Below are positions 1-8,745 of a DNA stretch of 64,000 nt, one piece after another; position 1 is the stretch's first letter; each line of letters begins with the position of its first letter. The translations under genes were made by a program, and so were the position numbers. The stretch is from assembly GCF_963668475.1 (NCBI RefSeq), contig NZ_OY764544.1:1736001-1800000 (forward strand), in the 5' to 3' direction. This DNA is from an uncultured Methanospirillum sp. (GTDB lineage Archaea; Halobacteriota; Methanomicrobia; Methanomicrobiales; Methanospirillaceae). The notes under the pieces were generated by a model. It saw nothing but the letters and a program-made list of their open reading frames with translations. It was not told the origin of the DNA and made no database searches.

Positions 1-254
1 ATCGTGGAATCCAGACCTTCGGCTACAATTGCTTTGACCGTTGCATACTCATCCTGGGATGATGCTGGAAACCCGGCTTCGATGACACTGACGCCGATAT
101 CAGACAGTTGTCTTGCTATCTCGATCTTATCGGCAGTGGTAAAAGATACACCCGGAGTTTGCTCCCCATCACGGAGGGTTGTGTCGAAAACAGAGATCTT
201 CTTTACAGTAGAATTCTTATCGCTGGAGAAAGCGACCTGCCGAGTGTACAACAC
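1..254 (-). CDS. 2-isopropylmalate / citramalate / homocitrate synthase family protein (5' part only)
   Basis: This is the N-terminal part of an alpha-acyl transferase of the LeuA/CimA/AksA family, which condenses acetyl-CoA with a 2-oxo acid; the gene runs off the left edge. The visible frame reads [17 protein letters not shown], the family signature carrying the metal-binding Asp and catalytic Arg, followed by a motif ending in EAGFPA. No ATG lies in frame after the upstream stop; GTG at 254 is the best start, with TTG at 251 an alternative. A TATA-like box lies about 60 bases upstream. The three paralogues (isoleucine, leucine and coenzyme B pathways) cannot be told apart from this fragment. 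Confidence 0.85.
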   Translation of the reverse strand, partial: MLYTRQVAFSSDKNSTVKKISVFDTTLRDGEQTPGVSFTTADKIEIARQLSDIGVSVIEAGFPASSQDEYATVKAIVAEGLDST

Positions 255-311
255 CGGCGCTCCCTGCCTCGAAAGTGTTCTGAGACATGATCATACTAAT
301 CACCCTCATTG

Positions 312-319
312 ATATAAAG
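312..319 (-). promoter_or_regulatory. TATA box of the LeuA-family gene
   Basis: On the minus strand this reads ACTTTATATC. Transcription would start near 288, giving a leader of roughly 34 bases before the GTG at 254. Archaeal TATA boxes usually lie about 25-30 bases upstream of the start site. Inferred from position and composition only. Confidence 0.5.
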
Positions 320-331
320 TCTTTGGGCTTA

Positions 332-360
332 TGGTGCAGAGACCCTCATACCATGCACCA
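332..360. repeat. Inverted repeat TGGTGCA / TGCACCA
   Basis: Seven-base perfect arms at 332-338 and 354-360 flank a 15-base centre. The element lies just upstream (minus-strand sense) of the TATA box of the LeuA-family gene and just past the stop of the glycosyltransferase gene. It could be an operator for an amino-acid-responsive regulator or a hairpin at the end of the upstream transcript. Function is inference. Confidence 0.4.
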
Positions 361-367
361 AAAATGA

Positions 368-1984
368 TCAGGATGCAGGGCTGACAACCTGATAAACTTC
401 AGCATCTCTGGTAGAGAAGACCTGTTTGAACACCGCAGGTGAGGTAAAGTCCTTATTGTATGAGAAAAATTCACCGGCATTCATGTATTGATCATTGCTC
501 TTTTTCCCGTTCAAAGAGACGATCATCTGCCCGGGATGGAGTTTGGTAAGAAGTTTCCTTGCTGTTTCACCATTTCCCTGTTCAGGAAGAGTAGGAATCG
601 CTCTGGACGTATGCAATTGCATCGCACGGGGATTGTTGCTGAATATTTCTGCACCATGAGGGATATTCTGCATTACCCACTGGTACTCTTCGATCGGTTC
701 GTCGTACCATGATGGGTCAGTATAGGAGCGTCCCCCTTTATCCGACATAATTGGGATAGTGGAAAACACCTGCCCGGATAAAAATCCTAGAATCAGGATA
801 GTGCACAAAGCACCGCTCATAACTCTGTATGAAGAGGGTTTCATACAGCCACATGCACCACGCATGAATGAAAGAACTAGTATGATAACAAAGGGATAAA
901 CCGGAAGAAGGTAACGCGTCTGAACAGTGGCAATGTCTCCCATTCCGATCTCCAGAACAAAGAGTGAAACAGCATAAATCAGAATATAACTGATAATTAC
1001 TCGTTTATCCGAGATAAATTTCCAGATATTCAAGATGAACTTTCTTTTATCTGATTGATAGACACCATACAACAGTAACGCTGCAACAATTACCAGGATA
1101 ATGCAGGTAATCGCAAAAATTCCATTAGATGCACCCAGGTTTCCCAGAGGTTTGAAAGGAGTCAGATCAGATATGAGAATCTGTGCCATATCATGAGCAA
1201 CCCCTGCGATATTTCCAGAGCCACCACCACGGTCTGCACCACTAAAATGACCAGTGTTGGAAATATTCCTGATAAAAACCAAACATAAAGGGAGAGATGA
1301 AATAATACCGAACAATCCGATCTGCTTCAGTTGTGATACGGGTTTTTTCCATGGCTGGATTACCAGGATAAATAATCCGGTAAAGATCAGGGTTACACCC
1401 ATGTACCGTGTGACTGCACCAGTTCCACAGAGCAGGGCAGCAAACAGGAGAAACCAATACGTTCCTGACTTGAGATATCGGATGAGGAAATACAAACCAA
1501 TAATCGAGAAAAAGATGTACGGCACCTCTGTTAACGCCATTCTGGCCATTTCCCAGAGTGTACTCATCAGCAGGATTACAAGGGCGGAGAGATATCCCAC
1601 AAGCGGAGAGTCAGTTTCCTTCCCCAGATGGAAAGAAACCACCACAATGCCTGTAAGGGAGAGGATTTGTACCCACATTGCAGCATTAACCGATGAAAAA
1701 CCCACCAGCACCAAAACAGCGATAAGAATGGGATAGAGTGGAGGCCAGACAGTCAATGGCCAGAATTTATGAATCGTATCTGACTCCCAACCACTGACAA
1801 CCCCTTTCCCATGTACAATGTTTTCTGCCACATTGATGTAGTCAGAAGCATCCCAGTCAACCCAGGGGGCCTGAAAAGTAAGGCCCATTCCTATGACAAA
1901 TAATGCGCAGCAGATACAGAAGATCCAGGAGACATCCTGGCGTTTCATATAGTCAGCATATCGCTGGCAGATTTGAGCATTCAT
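368..1984 (-). CDS. Polytopic membrane glycosyltransferase, GT-C (PMT/ArnT-like)
   Basis: The protein has 538 residues and about ten or more hydrophobic segments. A first membrane helix (about 20-40) is followed by WVDWDASDY at 41-49; an acidic motif in the first extracytoplasmic loop is typical of GT-C enzymes such as dolichyl-phosphate-mannose protein mannosyltransferases and ArnT, which use lipid-phosphate sugars outside the membrane. The C-terminal 130 residues form a soluble domain. It likely glycosylates surface proteins or lipids; donor and acceptor cannot be read from sequence. It lies downstream of iorAB on the same strand but 58 bases away, so linkage is unclear. Confidence 0.7.
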   Translation of the reverse strand: MNAQICQRYADYMKRQDVSWIFCICCALFVIGMGLTFQAPWVDWDASDYINVAENIVHGKGVVSGWESDTIHKFWPLTVWPPLYPILIAVLVLVGFSSVNAAMWVQILSLTGIVVVSFHLGKETDSPLVGYLSALVILLMSTLWEMARMALTEVPYIFFSIIGLYFLIRYLKSGTYWFLLFAALLCGTGAVTRYMGVTLIFTGLFILVIQPWKKPVSQLKQIGLFGIISSLPLCLVFIRNISNTGHFSGADRGGGSGNIAGVAHDMAQILISDLTPFKPLGNLGASNGIFAITCIILVIVAALLLYGVYQSDKRKFILNIWKFISDKRVIISYILIYAVSLFVLEIGMGDIATVQTRYLLPVYPFVIILVLSFMRGACGCMKPSSYRVMSGALCTILILGFLSGQVFSTIPIMSDKGGRSYTDPSWYDEPIEEYQWVMQNIPHGAEIFSNNPRAMQLHTSRAIPTLPEQGNGETARKLLTKLHPGQMIVSLNGKKSNDQYMNAGEFFSYNKDFTSPAVFKQVFSTRDAEVYQVVSPAS

Positions 1985-2042
1985 ACATCCTCCGACTTTT
2001 TAAAATATGGGTTCTAGTTGTACCCAGATAGCCTTAATCGGG

Positions 2043-2612
2043 TTAGCAAATAGCCTTACCAAGATCAAATGCCTTGAGATTCAACTCAACAGTCTTCTTT
2101 GGAACAATCCTGCTTACAGCATCACGGAGAGACTGTTCCTTTAATGGAAGGCACATGGAAGCTGCACCAAGAAGAACAATGTTTTGAGTCAGAACGCTTC
2201 CAGCCTCCTCAGCCAGTTTTCTTGCATCAATCACAACCACAGTGCGATCTCCAAGTAAACCCTTGAGCATATACTCATCGGGTGCAGGAAAATCCTGCAT
2301 AAACACAGATGTGGGGACCACATACTCACGGCTGGTAAAAATCTGGCCACATTCCTTGAGGTAATGGCAGTAGCGTGCTGCTTCCATGAGATCAAAGGAG
2401 ATAATGAGATCTGCAGTACCGGGAGCAATCAGAGGTCCATACTCCTGCCCGATTCGGATCTGACTCTCAACTGAACCACCACGTTGTGCCATTCCATGTG
2501 TTTCAGCACCACGAACCGGCACACCTTCAATAACGCATGCCTCCCCCAGGATGTTTGATGTCAGAATGGTACCTTGACCACCGATTCCGACAATGAGCAC
2601 ATCAAAACTCAT
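2043..2612 (-). CDS. iorB: Indolepyruvate:ferredoxin oxidoreductase, beta subunit
   Basis: The 189-residue protein starts MSFDVLIVGIGGQG, the glycine-rich motif of the gamma-type domain of 2-oxoacid:ferredoxin oxidoreductases. With IorA it oxidatively decarboxylates aryl pyruvates to aryl-acetyl-CoA, or runs in reverse for aromatic amino acid synthesis in methanogens. I chose the ATG at 2612: it overlaps the iorA stop by ATGA and has GGAGG just upstream, showing translational coupling. A longer in-frame extension upstream runs back into iorA and is unlikely to be used. Confidence 0.9.
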   Translation of the reverse strand: MSFDVLIVGIGGQGTILTSNILGEACVIEGVPVRGAETHGMAQRGGSVESQIRIGQEYGPLIAPGTADLIISFDLMEAARYCHYLKECGQIFTSREYVVPTSVFMQDFPAPDEYMLKGLLGDRTVVVIDARKLAEEAGSVLTQNIVLLGAASMCLPLKEQSLRDAVSRIVPKKTVELNLKAFDLGKAIC

Positions 2613-4378
2613 TCTTTTACCTCCAGGGATATTGCAGAAACAGGACATATTTGGGCACAGACCCCACAACCGGAACAGAGATCGGTGATCTGTGCAAGGC
2701 CATTGTGAAGTTCAATCGCAGGACATCCGAATTTGACGCATGCCTTACATCCGATGCATCCATTCAGGTCGACCATGAACTTCCCACGGTTGACCTTTGC
2801 CCTGCGCTCGGTGATAACACAGGGTTGTTTGGCGATGATCACCTTCACACCAGAGCGGGATTTTGCATCCTTGAGAACACCGGTAAACTGGACAAGGTCG
2901 GAGGGGCTTACTGTCTCAACGAAGGACACACCGCATGATCTACAGAGCATCTCAAGGGAGACTGCCGGGCGCTCAACTCCACCGGCCGTAACTCCTGTGG
3001 TGGGGTTTGGCTGATGTCCGGTCATCGCAGTGATACGATTATCGAGAATTACCACCGTGATATTCGCATTATTGTATACTGCGTTTAAAAGACCCTGGAT
3101 ACCGGTGTGGAGGAAGGTAGAGTCACCAATAGTGCAGACGATATCGTGTTTCTCACCAGCCTGGGCCATCCCTGACGCTATCGTGATCGAAGCACCCATG
3201 CAGATAGTGGTATCAACAACACCCAGTTGAAGCCCGAGCGTGTAACATCCAATATCGCTCGGAAAAATTCCATCACGGAAGACTTTTCTCATTGCATACA
3301 TGGCTGTGCGATGCATACACCCGGCACACAGGATAGGGGGTCTGACAGGAAGGCCAGCAGGTGCAGGTATAACAGGATACTCTATCTTCACCTGGATTTC
3401 TGCTGCCTGAAGGTATTGGGCTACCCTCTCGGGGGAGAGTTCTCCCTCATAGGGAACATGTCCGGTCTTCTTTCCCAGTACCGGAACCAACCCTGCCACC
3501 TGTCTTGCTATCTCCTCGATCACCGGGGCCAGTTCCTCAACCACTAGGATCCGCTCGTGGCTTTTTATAAAATCAGAGAGCCACTCTTCGTCGATAGGAT
3601 ATGCACCAATCTGGGCAATAGAAACCGAATCCGCAACAACTTCACGAACATACGATGTTGCAATTCCTCCTGTTATCACCCCGGTATTTCCCCGGATGGT
3701 ACATCGGTTATACCCTGACTCAACGAGCCTTTTTTTGAGAGATGGCTGTTTTTCATTGAGCCGTTTATGAAGAATGCGTGTATGTGCAGGAATGACAACA
3801 TACTGACTGGGATCTTTTTCAAAAGATCCTTGCCGGTCTGATGCCGCAACCTCTCCAAGGTTCACATCACTCTTTGAGTGACATATGCGCGTGGTTGGCC
3901 GGAAGAGTACAGGTAGCAGAAACTCTTCAGAGAGGGAGAATGCATCTCTGACCATGTCATGTGCTTCCTGGACAGAACTTGGATCCAGACAGGGAATCCG
4001 TGCAAAAGCAGCGTAACAGCGGCTGTCCTGCTCATTCTGTGAAGAGTGTGCAAACGGGTCATCAGCAGAAAGCACGACGAAACCTCCTTTCACCCCGGTG
4101 TAAGCAGAGGTCATCAGGGGATCTGCCGCGACATTCAGACCGACATGCTTCATGGTTACAATTGACCTCAATCCACACCAGGATGATGCCAATGCCTCTT
4201 CATATGCCACTTTCTCATTTACTGACCACTCAACATACGACTGGCGGTCAGGCCATACCCTGAGGGTATCAATGACTTCAGATGATGGGGTGCCCGGATA
4301 TCCAAATGCAGTATCAAGCGCTGCTTCAAGGCAGCCATGGGCAATAGCCTCATTCCCAAGGAGATATTTCACAACCAT
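2609..4378 (-). CDS. iorA: Indolepyruvate:ferredoxin oxidoreductase, alpha subunit
   Basis: The 589-residue protein is full length for IorA. It has the N-terminal pyrimidine-binding domain of the PFOR superfamily (AFGYPGTPSSEV near residue 25), a thiamine-diphosphate motif with GDSTF in the second half, and a C-terminal ferredoxin module in the last 50 residues with two cysteine clusters (CIGCKACVKFGCP and CSGCGVCAQICP). The first cluster departs slightly from CxxCxxCxxxCP, with CVKFGCP. It forms an operon with iorB, which overlaps its stop. Electron acceptor is ferredoxin by family knowledge. Confidence 0.93.
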   Translation of the reverse strand: MVVKYLLGNEAIAHGCLEAALDTAFGYPGTPSSEVIDTLRVWPDRQSYVEWSVNEKVAYEEALASSWCGLRSIVTMKHVGLNVAADPLMTSAYTGVKGGFVVLSADDPFAHSSQNEQDSRCYAAFARIPCLDPSSVQEAHDMVRDAFSLSEEFLLPVLFRPTTRICHSKSDVNLGEVAASDRQGSFEKDPSQYVVIPAHTRILHKRLNEKQPSLKKRLVESGYNRCTIRGNTGVITGGIATSYVREVVADSVSIAQIGAYPIDEEWLSDFIKSHERILVVEELAPVIEEIARQVAGLVPVLGKKTGHVPYEGELSPERVAQYLQAAEIQVKIEYPVIPAPAGLPVRPPILCAGCMHRTAMYAMRKVFRDGIFPSDIGCYTLGLQLGVVDTTICMGASITIASGMAQAGEKHDIVCTIGDSTFLHTGIQGLLNAVYNNANITVVILDNRITAMTGHQPNPTTGVTAGGVERPAVSLEMLCRSCGVSFVETVSPSDLVQFTGVLKDAKSRSGVKVIIAKQPCVITERRAKVNRGKFMVDLNGCIGCKACVKFGCPAIELHNGLAQITDLCSGCGVCAQICPVSAISLEVKE

Positions 4379-4477
4379 GTCAGTTCAGTTCCAGATATTC
4401 AGATATTGGATTTGATTTCTCATCCAGATATGAACCATGCATCTGTCGGGAAGGGAGACCACCATAATTTCACAAGA

Positions 4478-4484
4478 TTTAATA
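4478..4484 (+). promoter_or_regulatory. TATA-like box upstream of tRNA-Ile
   Basis: TTTAATA lies 38 bases before the mature tRNA 5' end, so a transcript would begin about 10 bases upstream of the tRNA. The intergenic region 4379-4515 must also hold the divergent iorA promoter. Confidence 0.4.
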
Positions 4485-4515
4485 CCTCATAGCATCCACC
4501 TAATTAGAGCCTCTG

Positions 4516-4589
4516 GGGCCCGTAGCATAGACAGGTGGTGCACCCGGCTGATAACCGGGAGGTCGTGCGTTCGAATCGCACCGGGCCCA
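4516..4589 (+). tRNA. tRNA-Ile (GAT)
   Basis: A full cloverleaf can be drawn: acceptor GGGCCCG / CGGGCCC with discriminator A at 4589, anticodon arm CCCGG-CTGATAA-CCGGG, and T arm GTGCG-TTCGAAT-CGCAC. The anticodon GAT reads AUC/AUU isoleucine codons. CCA is not encoded. No intron is seen. Confidence 0.95.
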
Positions 4590-4626
4590 CTCTTCAATTT
4601 TAAATCTCTGGGACCAAACAGAGTAT

Positions 4627-5094
4627 GTGAATAAGAATATTGTTCAGACCGCTGTTTTTGGAATCATAATTACTCTGCTTTTAGGGTTTTTTTTCGGACA
4701 GGCTGCAGCAGGTATTGCGGCAGTAATCCTTCTCACGATCCTACTTGCGATGGCGATATCCGAGGATGCAACAAAGTCTGCGCACCCGGAGCTCTATGCC
4801 TCATTACATGAGGATGCAGAAACGGTAATTGTCGAGAATCTTGGAACTGCACCTGCAAAATCAACACAAGTGCGAATAATTCCTGATGATATCAGATATG
4901 AGATCGGAGATCTGAATCCCGACTCTGTTCACCGGTACCTCCTTCCATCTATTGTGCGCAACGCAAAAGCAGCAGTATCATGGGAGAGGAAAGACGGATC
5001 GCGGACAGAGCGGATCTTCAGGTTATCAGGATATGAAGACGAGACTGATCCACTCAGGCCGCTTTTCCCTCTTTTCAACTGGAAAGAAAAATAG
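4627..5094 (+). CDS. Small membrane-anchored protein of unknown function
   Basis: The 155-residue product has a hydrophobic hairpin at residues 7-43 and then a soluble domain of about 110 residues. The segment VIVENLGTAPAKSTQVRI resembles the start of a CARDB-like beta-sandwich, so an Ig-like fold is possible. GTG is the start codon; an ATG two bases earlier meets a stop at once. It begins 38 bases after tRNA-Ile and may share its transcript. It converges with the next gene. I do not recognise a named family. Confidence 0.6.
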   Translation: MNKNIVQTAVFGIIITLLLGFFFGQAAAGIAAVILLTILLAMAISEDATKSAHPELYASLHEDAETVIVENLGTAPAKSTQVRIIPDDIRYEIGDLNPDSVHRYLLPSIVRNAKAAVSWERKDGSRTERIFRLSGYEDETDPLRPLFPLFNWKEK

Positions 5095-5104
5095 AACCTG
5101 ATGA

Positions 5105-5638
5105 TCAGGCAGAGTTCACGAGAAACTGGAGAGTAACCTCAAGGGCGCTCAGGAGCTTCTCCTGCCCTTCCAGGTACTGTTTCATTCCTTTGTACAGCAT
5201 AAACACCGCATCGTATCCGTAAAGATCGATCAACTGGCGCGGAGTAAGTTCACCCATGTACGAATCGACCACAAGGTCATCTGCACTGTACATCACTTCG
5301 TAAAACTTCCCATCCTCGCTGAGAAGACAGAACTGATCAATAACCTGCCGCGACATATTATCCGGGCGGTATGGGGCAGGATCTGCACTTTTTCCAAGGA
5401 CAAAAACCCTTGAGGAGTAGTGCTTCGCATCGTATATCTCCCCCTGATTGTCCTTTTTTCCTTTTTCAAGGATGGTTATTCCCATTGTGTGAATGACAGG
5501 TGCTGTAATTGCACCCATTTTTCCGACAAGGTCATCCTCCTGTGCGCGGATTACGGCGCTCCGCTGATCTATCCCAGTGTCTGTTGTCTGAATTAGATCG
5601 ATAAGGCGATTATACCCATTGAGTATGACATCTTCCAT
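5105..5638 (-). CDS. Hypothetical protein, 177 residues
   Basis: A soluble, mixed alpha/beta protein without signal peptide or membrane segment. It contains neither cysteine clusters nor nucleotide-binding motifs. The C-terminal third (from about residue 130) is helical and may end in a hydrophobic dimer helix. It lies between convergent gene 4627-5094 and a tRNA-modifying enzyme on the same strand, 72 bases upstream, so it may be cotranscribed with the latter. Codon use looks like that of its neighbours. No function is proposed. Confidence 0.6.
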   Translation of the reverse strand: MEDVILNGYNRLIDLIQTTDTGIDQRSAVIRAQEDDLVGKMGAITAPVIHTMGITILEKGKKDNQGEIYDAKHYSSRVFVLGKSADPAPYRPDNMSRQVIDQFCLLSEDGKFYEVMYSADDLVVDSYMGELTPRQLIDLYGYDAVFMLYKGMKQYLEGQEKLLSALEVTLQFLVNSA

Positions 5639-5710
5639 GTATTCACCAGATACAGGTACCGTCTCCCGGGTGAGAGAAAAACCCCACTGACTTCACCACC
5701 AGTTTTGGAT

Positions 5711-6976
5711 TCAGGAAAGTGATCTCACAACCCTTCCAAGCAAGTAATGTGTTCGTTCATCAGTGAACTCCACCAGATACTTAGTACCTACCGGGAGATC
5801 TTCACCGATAACAACCCCAGTATACGATCTGGTTCTTCCCATCACTGTGCCGGGCTTGAGTTTTTCTGTGATTATCACCTCTTCTGACCTTCCTACCAGT
5901 TCCCGTTTCTTCTCTTTCAGGATCGAGTATCCGATACGAACCAGTTCCCGTGATCGATCCTTTCTGATGCGGTCAGGGAGTTCACCTGATCGCGATGCCG
6001 TTGAACCCGGCCTGTAGGAGTACCGGGTAACATTAAGTGCATCCGGTTTTAGGAGGGTTATGAGATTCCTCGTGGCCCTGAACTCCTCTTCACTTTCTGC
6101 CACAAAACCTGCAATAACATCTGTGGCTATTGAGATTCCAGGAGTGCGTTTCCTGATAATCTCAACCATTTCAAGATAGGTAGAGGAACTGTACTCCCGT
6201 CCCATCCGCAGTAACACCTGATCAGATCCAGATTGAACAGGGAGATGAACAAAAGAGAAGATATGATCGTTGTCCAGCGTATCAGCAACATCATGAATGA
6301 TTGGGAGCAGTGTCGCCGGGTTCATCATCCCAAGTCTGACATAGAAGTTGCCGGAAATTTTCCCGATCTCCCGAAGAAGGGCAGGAAGAGAAGGCTCACC
6401 CAGATCATACCCGTATGCACTCAGATCCTGTCCAGTGAGGCGGATCTCAACTACACCGCCAAGGACTGCTGAACGTATCTGCGAGAGTATCTCATCCTGC
6501 GGGACACTCCGGATATGCCCTCTTGCAAGTCTCGTAATACAGTATGTACAGTGACCAAGGCAGCCGGAACCGATCTGAACAACTGCAACAGGACCACAAG
6601 AAGTCATACAGGGATCCAGATCTATTGTGTGGATGCTCTCTGGTGATAGCACCCGGACAGCAGGAAACTCATCAAGGACTGTTGGACGTGCAGCAGGAAG
6701 ACAACCGGAGATCCAGATCTCCTTTCCCTCCAGTTCCCGCATCAGTTTGATCATCTTCCGTTCGGTCTTCTCTATAACAATGCAGGTGTTGAGAATCACT
6801 ACATCCGCATCCTGCGGATCCTGTATGAAGACAGAGCCCACACGAACAAGAATATTCCTGAGCCGATCAGAATCTCCTTCATTGTAGGTGCATCCAAAAG
6901 TCAGGATGCAGATCCGCTTTCCGGAGAGAGCCTGAACCCATGACGGAGAGAGAGGGCTTTTGGAACCATCACCCAT
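5711..6976 (-). CDS. tRNA t6A37 methylthiotransferase (archaeal CDKAL1/MtaB type)
   Basis: This 421-residue radical-SAM enzyme adds a methylthio group to N6-threonylcarbamoyl-adenosine 37 in tRNA. Three N-terminal cysteines (C29, C65, C92) ligate the auxiliary cluster, CLGHCTYC (C139, C143, C146) the radical-SAM cluster, and the last 60 residues form a TRAM-like RNA-binding domain. The order MTTase domain, radical SAM, TRAM is that of the MiaB family; the assignment to the t6A branch rests on the archaeal context. I placed the start at the ATG at 6976 because a longer frame would overlap the divergent nadX gene and its promoter. Confidence 0.88.
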   Translation of the reverse strand: MGDGSKSPLSPSWVQALSGKRICILTFGCTYNEGDSDRLRNILVRVGSVFIQDPQDADVVILNTCIVIEKTERKMIKLMRELEGKEIWISGCLPAARPTVLDEFPAVRVLSPESIHTIDLDPCMTSCGPVAVVQIGSGCLGHCTYCITRLARGHIRSVPQDEILSQIRSAVLGGVVEIRLTGQDLSAYGYDLGEPSLPALLREIGKISGNFYVRLGMMNPATLLPIIHDVADTLDNDHIFSFVHLPVQSGSDQVLLRMGREYSSSTYLEMVEIIRKRTPGISIATDVIAGFVAESEEEFRATRNLITLLKPDALNVTRYSYRPGSTASRSGELPDRIRKDRSRELVRIGYSILKEKKRELVGRSEEVIITEKLKPGTVMGRTRSYTGVVIGEDLPVGTKYLVEFTDERTHYLLGRVVRSLS

Positions 6977-7043
6977 TATCCTAATAATACAGCCTTCAGG
7001 CAGATAGGGACAGCGATTGTACCAAATATACCGTGCAAAGTTG

Positions 7044-7050
7044 TTTAATT
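7044..7050 (+). promoter_or_regulatory. Candidate TATA box of the nad operon
   Basis: TTTAATT lies 23-29 bases before the nadX ATG, so the transcript could be leaderless or nearly so. A second AT-rich candidate (AAATATA, about 7024-7030) would give a short leader instead. Between them and the ATG lies TTTGTTCGGCAAACA, an imperfect palindrome that could be a regulator site. Confidence 0.35.
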
Positions 7051-7072
7051 TTGTTCGGCAAACATGTAAGCA

Positions 7073-7831
7073 ATGGTCAGAATTGGGCTCCTGGGTTGTG
7101 GCAATGTTGGAAAGATTATAGCAACCCATCAGGAGGGTTTCCAGGTTGTTGCAGTCTTTGACCAACTGCCTGAACACGCAGAGAGCCTTGCAGAATTGAC
7201 CGGATCAAAACCATACTCTGATTTTGATGAGTTTATCACTGCTGATTTTGATATCTGTGTAGAAGCAGCCTCTATCGTAGCAGTCCGGGCATATGCACTC
7301 AAGATAATCGAACGGGGAAAAGACGTTCTCATATTAAGTGTAGGGGCCCTTGCAGACAATGCATTCAGGGAAGATCTCATATCAGTGGCCAGAGAAAACC
7401 AAAGGCGTATCCATATACCAAGCGGTGCCATCATGGGCCTTGACAATCTCAAAGTGGGCCAGATCAGCCATATCGAGAGCATCCTTCTCAGAACTACAAA
7501 AAGCCCACAGAGTCTGAAGATGGATGTCAGTACCCGGACACTTGCATTCAAGGGAAAGGCAAAGGATTGCGTGAAACAGTTCCCAAAAAATATCAATGTC
7601 TCGGTGGCTATCGCTCTTGCCAGTTCTCATGAGGTCCAGGTAGAATTATGGGCAGATCCTGCAGTTGATAAAAACATCCATGAGATTTTTGTAAAAGGGG
7701 AGTTTGGAGAGATGTATTCAAAGATCACTAATCTTCCATCGCCAGACAACCCGGCAACAAGTTATCTTGCTGCCCTCTCAGTGCTCTCCCTCCTGAAGAA
7801 CATCGACAGCCCCCTGGTGATAGGGGCATGA
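7073..7831 (+). CDS. nadX: L-aspartate dehydrogenase
   Basis: The 252-residue protein opens with a Rossmann motif, GLLGCGNVG (residues 5-13), and matches the DUF108/NadX family in length and in the SGAIMGLDNL segment in the middle. NadX oxidises aspartate to iminoaspartate with NAD(P), replacing the flavoenzyme NadB in the first step of NAD synthesis. This oxygen-independent enzyme is usual in methanogens. It is the first gene of a tight operon: its stop overlaps the ATG of nadA, and nadA overlaps nadC. Confidence 0.92.
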   Translation: MVRIGLLGCGNVGKIIATHQEGFQVVAVFDQLPEHAESLAELTGSKPYSDFDEFITADFDICVEAASIVAVRAYALKIIERGKDVLILSVGALADNAFREDLISVARENQRRIHIPSGAIMGLDNLKVGQISHIESILLRTTKSPQSLKMDVSTRTLAFKGKAKDCVKQFPKNINVSVAIALASSHEVQVELWADPAVDKNIHEIFVKGEFGEMYSKITNLPSPDNPATSYLAALSVLSLLKNIDSPLVIGA

Positions 7832-8745
7832 GTCCGAAGGTAGATCCGGACATCCAAAAAATCAACCAAATCAAGGGAGAACTACACGCAAAGATCCTTG
7901 CACATAACTACCAGATTCCAGAGGTTCATGCTGTTGCCGATGTCATCGGAGACAGTCTGGAACTGGCCCTTGCAGCCAGGGATACTGATGCCGATGTATT
8001 GATCGTCTGCGGTGTCAGATTTATGGCTGAAACCGCAAAACTCCTCAATCCAGAGAAACGGGTATGTATACCGATTCCTGATGCAGGATGTCCACTCGCT
8101 GACTTCCTCACACCTGAATTAATCAGGGATTCTAGGCAGAAGTATCCTGATGCTGCGGTAGTTGTGTATGTCAATAGTTCGGCTGCATGCAAATCTGTTG
8201 CAGATATCGTCTGTACATCAGGAAATGCTGTAACGATTGTCAAATCCCTGCCCCAATCCCGGATTATCTTCGGCCCTGATGCTAATCTCGCGAGTTATGT
8301 CAGGGAGCAGGTGCCAGAGAAAGAGATCATCACAATACCTGTAGATGGTCACTGCTATGTTCATCAGCAGTTCAGCCTTGAGGACATCAGGAACGCACGA
8401 CTGATTGGGGGCACCATACTTGCCCACCCTGAATGTCCGGAGATTATCAGGCATCATGCTGACATTGTTGCATCTACGGGGAGGATGATCAGGATCATCG
8501 GGGAACATGAAGAACGGGTGTGGCATATCTTTACCGAAGAGGGAATGGTGATGCGGCTTCGTTCACTCTTCCCTGACAAAGAATTCCACTCAGTTCAAAG
8601 TGCAGTCTGTAAGGATATGAGGAAGACAACCATCGGGGATATCATCCGGTGTCTTGAGAGTCTTCAGGGTGAGATCATACTTGACCAGGATTCATCAGAA
8701 TCCGCACGGAGATCGCTTGATCGCATGCTGGAAGCATCATCATGA
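7828..8745 (+). CDS. nadA: Quinolinate synthase A
   Basis: The 305-residue enzyme condenses iminoaspartate with dihydroxyacetone phosphate to quinolinate using a [4Fe-4S] cluster. Cluster-cysteine contexts of the family are visible: CGVRFMAET, the VNSSAACK...CTSGNA stretch, and HPECPEI. Length is normal for the triple-domain NadA fold. It overlaps nadX by four bases (ATGA) and nadC starts inside its last codons, so the three proteins should be made from one message. Cytosolic. Confidence 0.96.
   Translation: MSPKVDPDIQKINQIKGELHAKILAHNYQIPEVHAVADVIGDSLELALAARDTDADVLIVCGVRFMAETAKLLNPEKRVCIPIPDAGCPLADFLTPELIRDSRQKYPDAAVVVYVNSSAACKSVADIVCTSGNAVTIVKSLPQSRIIFGPDANLASYVREQVPEKEIITIPVDGHCYVHQQFSLEDIRNARLIGGTILAHPECPEIIRHHADIVASTGRMIRIIGEHEERVWHIFTEEGMVMRLRSLFPDKEFHSVQSAVCKDMRKTTIGDIIRCLESLQGEIILDQDSSESARRSLDRMLEASS

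Noticed and set aside
2043..2669. Longer IorB start at 2669
   Set aside because: Adds 19 residues over the iorA ferredoxin region; the ATGA overlap start with GGAGG is better.
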